Source of the DNA: Stenomitos frigidus ULC18
GTDB taxonomy: Bacteria > Cyanobacteriota > Cyanobacteriia > Leptolyngbyales > Leptolyngbyaceae
Direction: 5' to 3'
NCBI RefSeq assembly: GCF_003003795.1
Contig: NZ_PVWK01000110.1
Coordinates: forward strand, 1-43,396
Length of the DNA stretch: 43,396 bases
The first letter of the stretch is position 1, and every line of letters starts with the position of its first letter. A program made the position numbers and the translations under genes. The notes under the pieces are model-generated. The model saw nothing but the letters and a program-made list of their open reading frames with translations. It did no database searches and was not told the DNA's origin. This document shows positions 43,207 through 43,396 of this stretch, one piece after another.

Positions 43207-43396
43207 TTAATCACTACACCCTCCTGTAGCGCCAGCGTCAACAATCACCATTGGACATTTCCTCTGTGGCGACGAGTTCGTAGCGTTTCTGAAGTCCGTA
43301 AGCCTCTGTAATGAACGTAAGGAGATTTCTGGCAAAGAATTTACCCAAGCTTCTAGAATATTCTTATGTTCTTGCAAAAAGTAAGGCACAAGCGTT
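43207..43396 (-). CDS. Partial ORF at the window edge
   Basis: The only minus-strand frame open to the right edge. It encodes VPYFLQEHKNILEAWVNSLP, then EISLRSLQRLTDFRNATNSS, and ends MVIVDAGATGGCSD. It may be the C-terminal end of a gene that continues beyond the window, or chance. No family was recognised. Confidence 0.3.
   Translation of the reverse strand, partial: TLVPYFLQEHKNILEAWVNSLPEISLRSLQRLTDFRNATNSSPQRKCPMVIVDAGATGGCSD

Noticed and set aside
42999-43244. 81-aa minus-strand frame
   Set aside because: It overlaps the more protein-like 50-aa frame (43040-43192) and has an irregular composition with no ribosome-binding site.

Overview
The window looks like chromosomal DNA from a filamentous, Leptolyngbya-type cyanobacterium. 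The HIP1 octamer GCGATCGC and its cores recur throughout. Short heptamer tandem repeats and palindromic intergenic repeats of the kind common in cyanobacterial genomes are present. Gene families also fit: TIR-WD40 proteins, a hybrid PAS histidine kinase, DUF5335, a TGD1/MlaE-type permease and WD40 arrays. The genus is an inference. No rRNA, tRNA, intact transposase, integrase or CRISPR array was recognised.

Layout. (1) 1-1802: a hybrid sensor kinase whose GTG start overlaps the stop of a gene cut by the window edge. (2) 1998-8504, minus strand: two tandem paralogues with a TIR domain, one membrane segment and a WD40 array of 14 or 16 repeats; the first also has C-terminal TPRs. (3) 8680-13077: an MlaE-type lipid permease, a small holin-like membrane protein, an unlisted 56-aa desulforedoxin-like protein, a cluster of palindromic repeats, a small membrane protein and leuC. 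(4) 13268-18841: a CPBP-family membrane protease, a GT39-type glycosyltransferase carrying heptamer repeats inside its reading frame, and feoA-feoB behind a possible Fur site. (5) 19432-25188, plus strand: small envelope and stress proteins (YflT-like, DUF5335, a membrane protein with a probable frameshift, YggT, a coiled-coil protein, HdeD), then a ferrochelatase-like protein overlapping a ZIP metal transporter.

(6) 25386-29412, plus strand: an accessory block of short single-domain genes (SnoaL-like, DUF1579-like, RibD/DHFR-like, two GFA proteins, an ABM monooxygenase, an FMN reductase). Two are clearly broken: one by an in-frame TGA, one by an internal deletion. A third appears to have lost its ATG. 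Three intergenic gaps carry a hairpin with a conserved 14-nt loop, and one gap carries a 110-bp element with 15-bp inverted ends. (7) 29512-37801: an Acg-like nitroreductase, a membrane-anchored alpha/beta hydrolase, two CPBP proteases, a class C beta-lactamase-like hydrolase, a CrtI-type FAD oxidoreductase interrupted by a dispersed repeat, and two proteins of unknown function, mostly tightly packed.

(8) 37875-38040: a MITE-like element with inverted ends and a perfect 10-bp target duplication, inserted into a 14-bp palindrome. (9) 38193-42229: an operon of a P2-type cation ATPase, a CbpA-type J-protein, a CbpM-type modulator and a 43-aa ORF, with overlapping starts and stops from the J-protein onward. 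(10) 42303-43396, minus strand: an S1-domain protein, an overlapping unknown protein, a 50-aa conserved-looking ORF and a partial ORF at the edge.

Best candidates for something undescribed are the TIR-TM-WD40 pair, the conserved-loop hairpins in the accessory block, the MITE with its 10-bp duplication, the heptamer arrays inside the glycosyltransferase, and the ferrochelatase-like/ZIP pair.
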